This document shows, piece after piece, positions 30,336 through 31,036 of a stretch of 31,036 nt of DNA. The DNA is from a virus: positions 1-31,036 of the IMG/VR virus record IMGVR_UViG_3300020711_000353, one strand, 5' to 3'. Position 1 is the stretch's first letter; each line of letters opens with the position of its first letter. Below the pieces are notes generated by a model. It was not told the DNA's origin. It ran no database searches and worked only from the letters and a program-made list of their open reading frames with translations. Position numbers and translations under genes: made by a program.

Positions 30336-30842
30336 TTATTCCTTGTTTCGTTGTAGCTTATCAAGTAACTTCAACGCTTTCATTTGTATAAAATCTTTTT
30401 TTGACAAAGCTTCTGGAAGCACACCATCAGTGTTTGCAAAACAGTCTCTACAAATATTATCACCATTGAATGATTTGTTAGTAAGAGGAACATTCTGACG
30501 ACAGCTTGGGCAAACAGTATGACCTGGCATACCAGCATAAGGTGTAAATTCTGAAGTTATTATTTCTTTGTTTATTTCTGGGTTAACTCCACGTAGTGCT
30601 GTATAACATTCTCTACAAATAGGTTGATTGTCATCATCTTTGAATTCCAAGTATCGAAGAAATGGTTCCGTCATGGTTGAGTCAATAGTTATTCGGTTCA
30701 AAGCTTTGCAACTTGGGCATTCACCTAATAGCCTAGTATCTTGGTTGATACGTGATAGACCTTCTGGCGCTACCTTACGACGAACATCTTGTTTTTTCTC
30801 ACTACCCAAAGATTGGCGGTATGCGTCCCATAGATCACCCAT
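30336..30842 (-). CDS. Double zinc-ribbon protein (168 aa)
   Basis: Two zinc ribbons of similar design lie in tandem: CPSCKALNRI with CRECYTAL at about residues 42-85, and CPSCRQNVPL with CRDCFANTD at about 111-142. Each is followed by a GV(N/L)PE sequence, so they are an internal duplication. A basic helical tail follows (MKALKLLDKLQRNKE). Such ribbons may bind nucleic acid or protein. The ATG overlaps the previous stop (TAATG). Confidence 0.82.
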   Translation of the reverse strand: MGDLWDAYRQSLGSEKKQDVRRKVAPEGLSRINQDTRLLGECPSCKALNRITIDSTMTEPFLRYLEFKDDDNQPICRECYTALRGVNPEINKEIITSEFTPYAGMPGHTVCPSCRQNVPLTNKSFNGDNICRDCFANTDGVLPEALSKKDFIQMKALKLLDKLQRNKE

Positions 30843-31036
30843 TATAGATCGTACCTTTGTTGTTGCTTTTGTTCTTGGTCAATTTTAATACGAACATCTT
30901 CGGGCAATTCATCCATTGGAATATAATCACCACGTTCATTTTTTGGACGCTTACTCATATCCTTTGGTTGTACGGGTGTACTGTGTTCTTCATTGAATAC
31001 TTTGCGTATATCTTCTATGATATCAGAAGTTTCTGC
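30842..31036 (-). CDS. 3' end of a hypothetical gene (partial)
   Basis: The frame is open from the window edge to a TAA at 30842, giving 64 residues. It is charged and polar (FNEEHSTPVQPKDMSKRPKN) and ends DQEQKQQQRYDL. An internal ATG gives MSKRPKNERGD with AAAGGAT immediately before it, so a short 38-residue gene cannot be excluded. Function cannot be told from this fragment. Confidence 0.6.
   Translation of the reverse strand, partial: AETSDIIEDIRKVFNEEHSTPVQPKDMSKRPKNERGDYIPMDELPEDVRIKIDQEQKQQQRYDL

Overview
The window looks like part of a large, AT-rich tailed-phage genome (Caudoviricetes). Every convincing gene lies on the minus strand and genes abut or overlap by a few bases. Phage-type functions sit beside many unrecognised proteins: a holin-like protein, a permuted-papain (NlpC/P60-like) amidase, a papain-like protease, an HNH nuclease and four tRNAs with encoded CCA. 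The host is not certain. A leaderless promoter hints at an actinobacterium or another lineage that tolerates leaderless mRNAs, while heptose-nucleotide genes are more usual around Gram-negative envelopes.

Layout in the direction of transcription (high to low coordinates). (1) 31036-26270: small and medium unknown proteins, several with zinc ribbons, an HNH nuclease, and two small cysteine-rich ORFs (40 and 52 aa) that are easily missed. The 52-aa ORF has a TTGACA/TATATA promoter. (2) 26262-22280: a papain-like cysteine protease and structural-looking proteins with Ala/Gly-rich or zinc-binding segments. (3) 22280-18593: a Dps-type ferritin with an intact ferroxidase site, three small ORFs, a metallophosphoesterase, an unknown 361-aa protein and a permuted-papain amidase. 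(4) 18585-17942: an inverted repeat overlapping a promoter that should give a leaderless transcript, a 56-aa protein, a holin-like protein and tRNA-Asp. (5) 17870-11571: a nine-gene sugar operon with a glycosyltransferase-like protein, zinc alcohol dehydrogenase, compact TPP-dependent E1 enzyme, PfkB (HldE-N-like) kinase, FkbM-like methyltransferase, HldD-like epimerase, HldE-C-like nucleotidyltransferase, mini-HAD phosphatase and cupin. (6) 11562-11336: tRNA-Asn, tRNA-Gln and a CAU tRNA, followed by a structured leader. (7) 11246-8845: an Ala-rich repeat protein that appears to be extended by a programmed -1 ribosomal frameshift into an 800-aa fusion. (8) 8827-1: very large proteins with DnaJ-like cysteine-rich zinc modules.

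The strongest new observation is the frameshift site. An in-frame A_AAT_TTT heptamer lies two codons before the stop, a 6-nt spacer follows, and then a 42-nt nearly symmetric stem-loop (15 of 18 positions paired). The frame reached by slippage stays open for 400 codons and encodes sequence homologous to the protein's own repeat modules. Also notable are the heptose/TPP operon, the phage Dps, the concentration of zinc-ribbon proteins, and a recurrent short N-terminal motif (KFNS-like) on otherwise unrelated large proteins.
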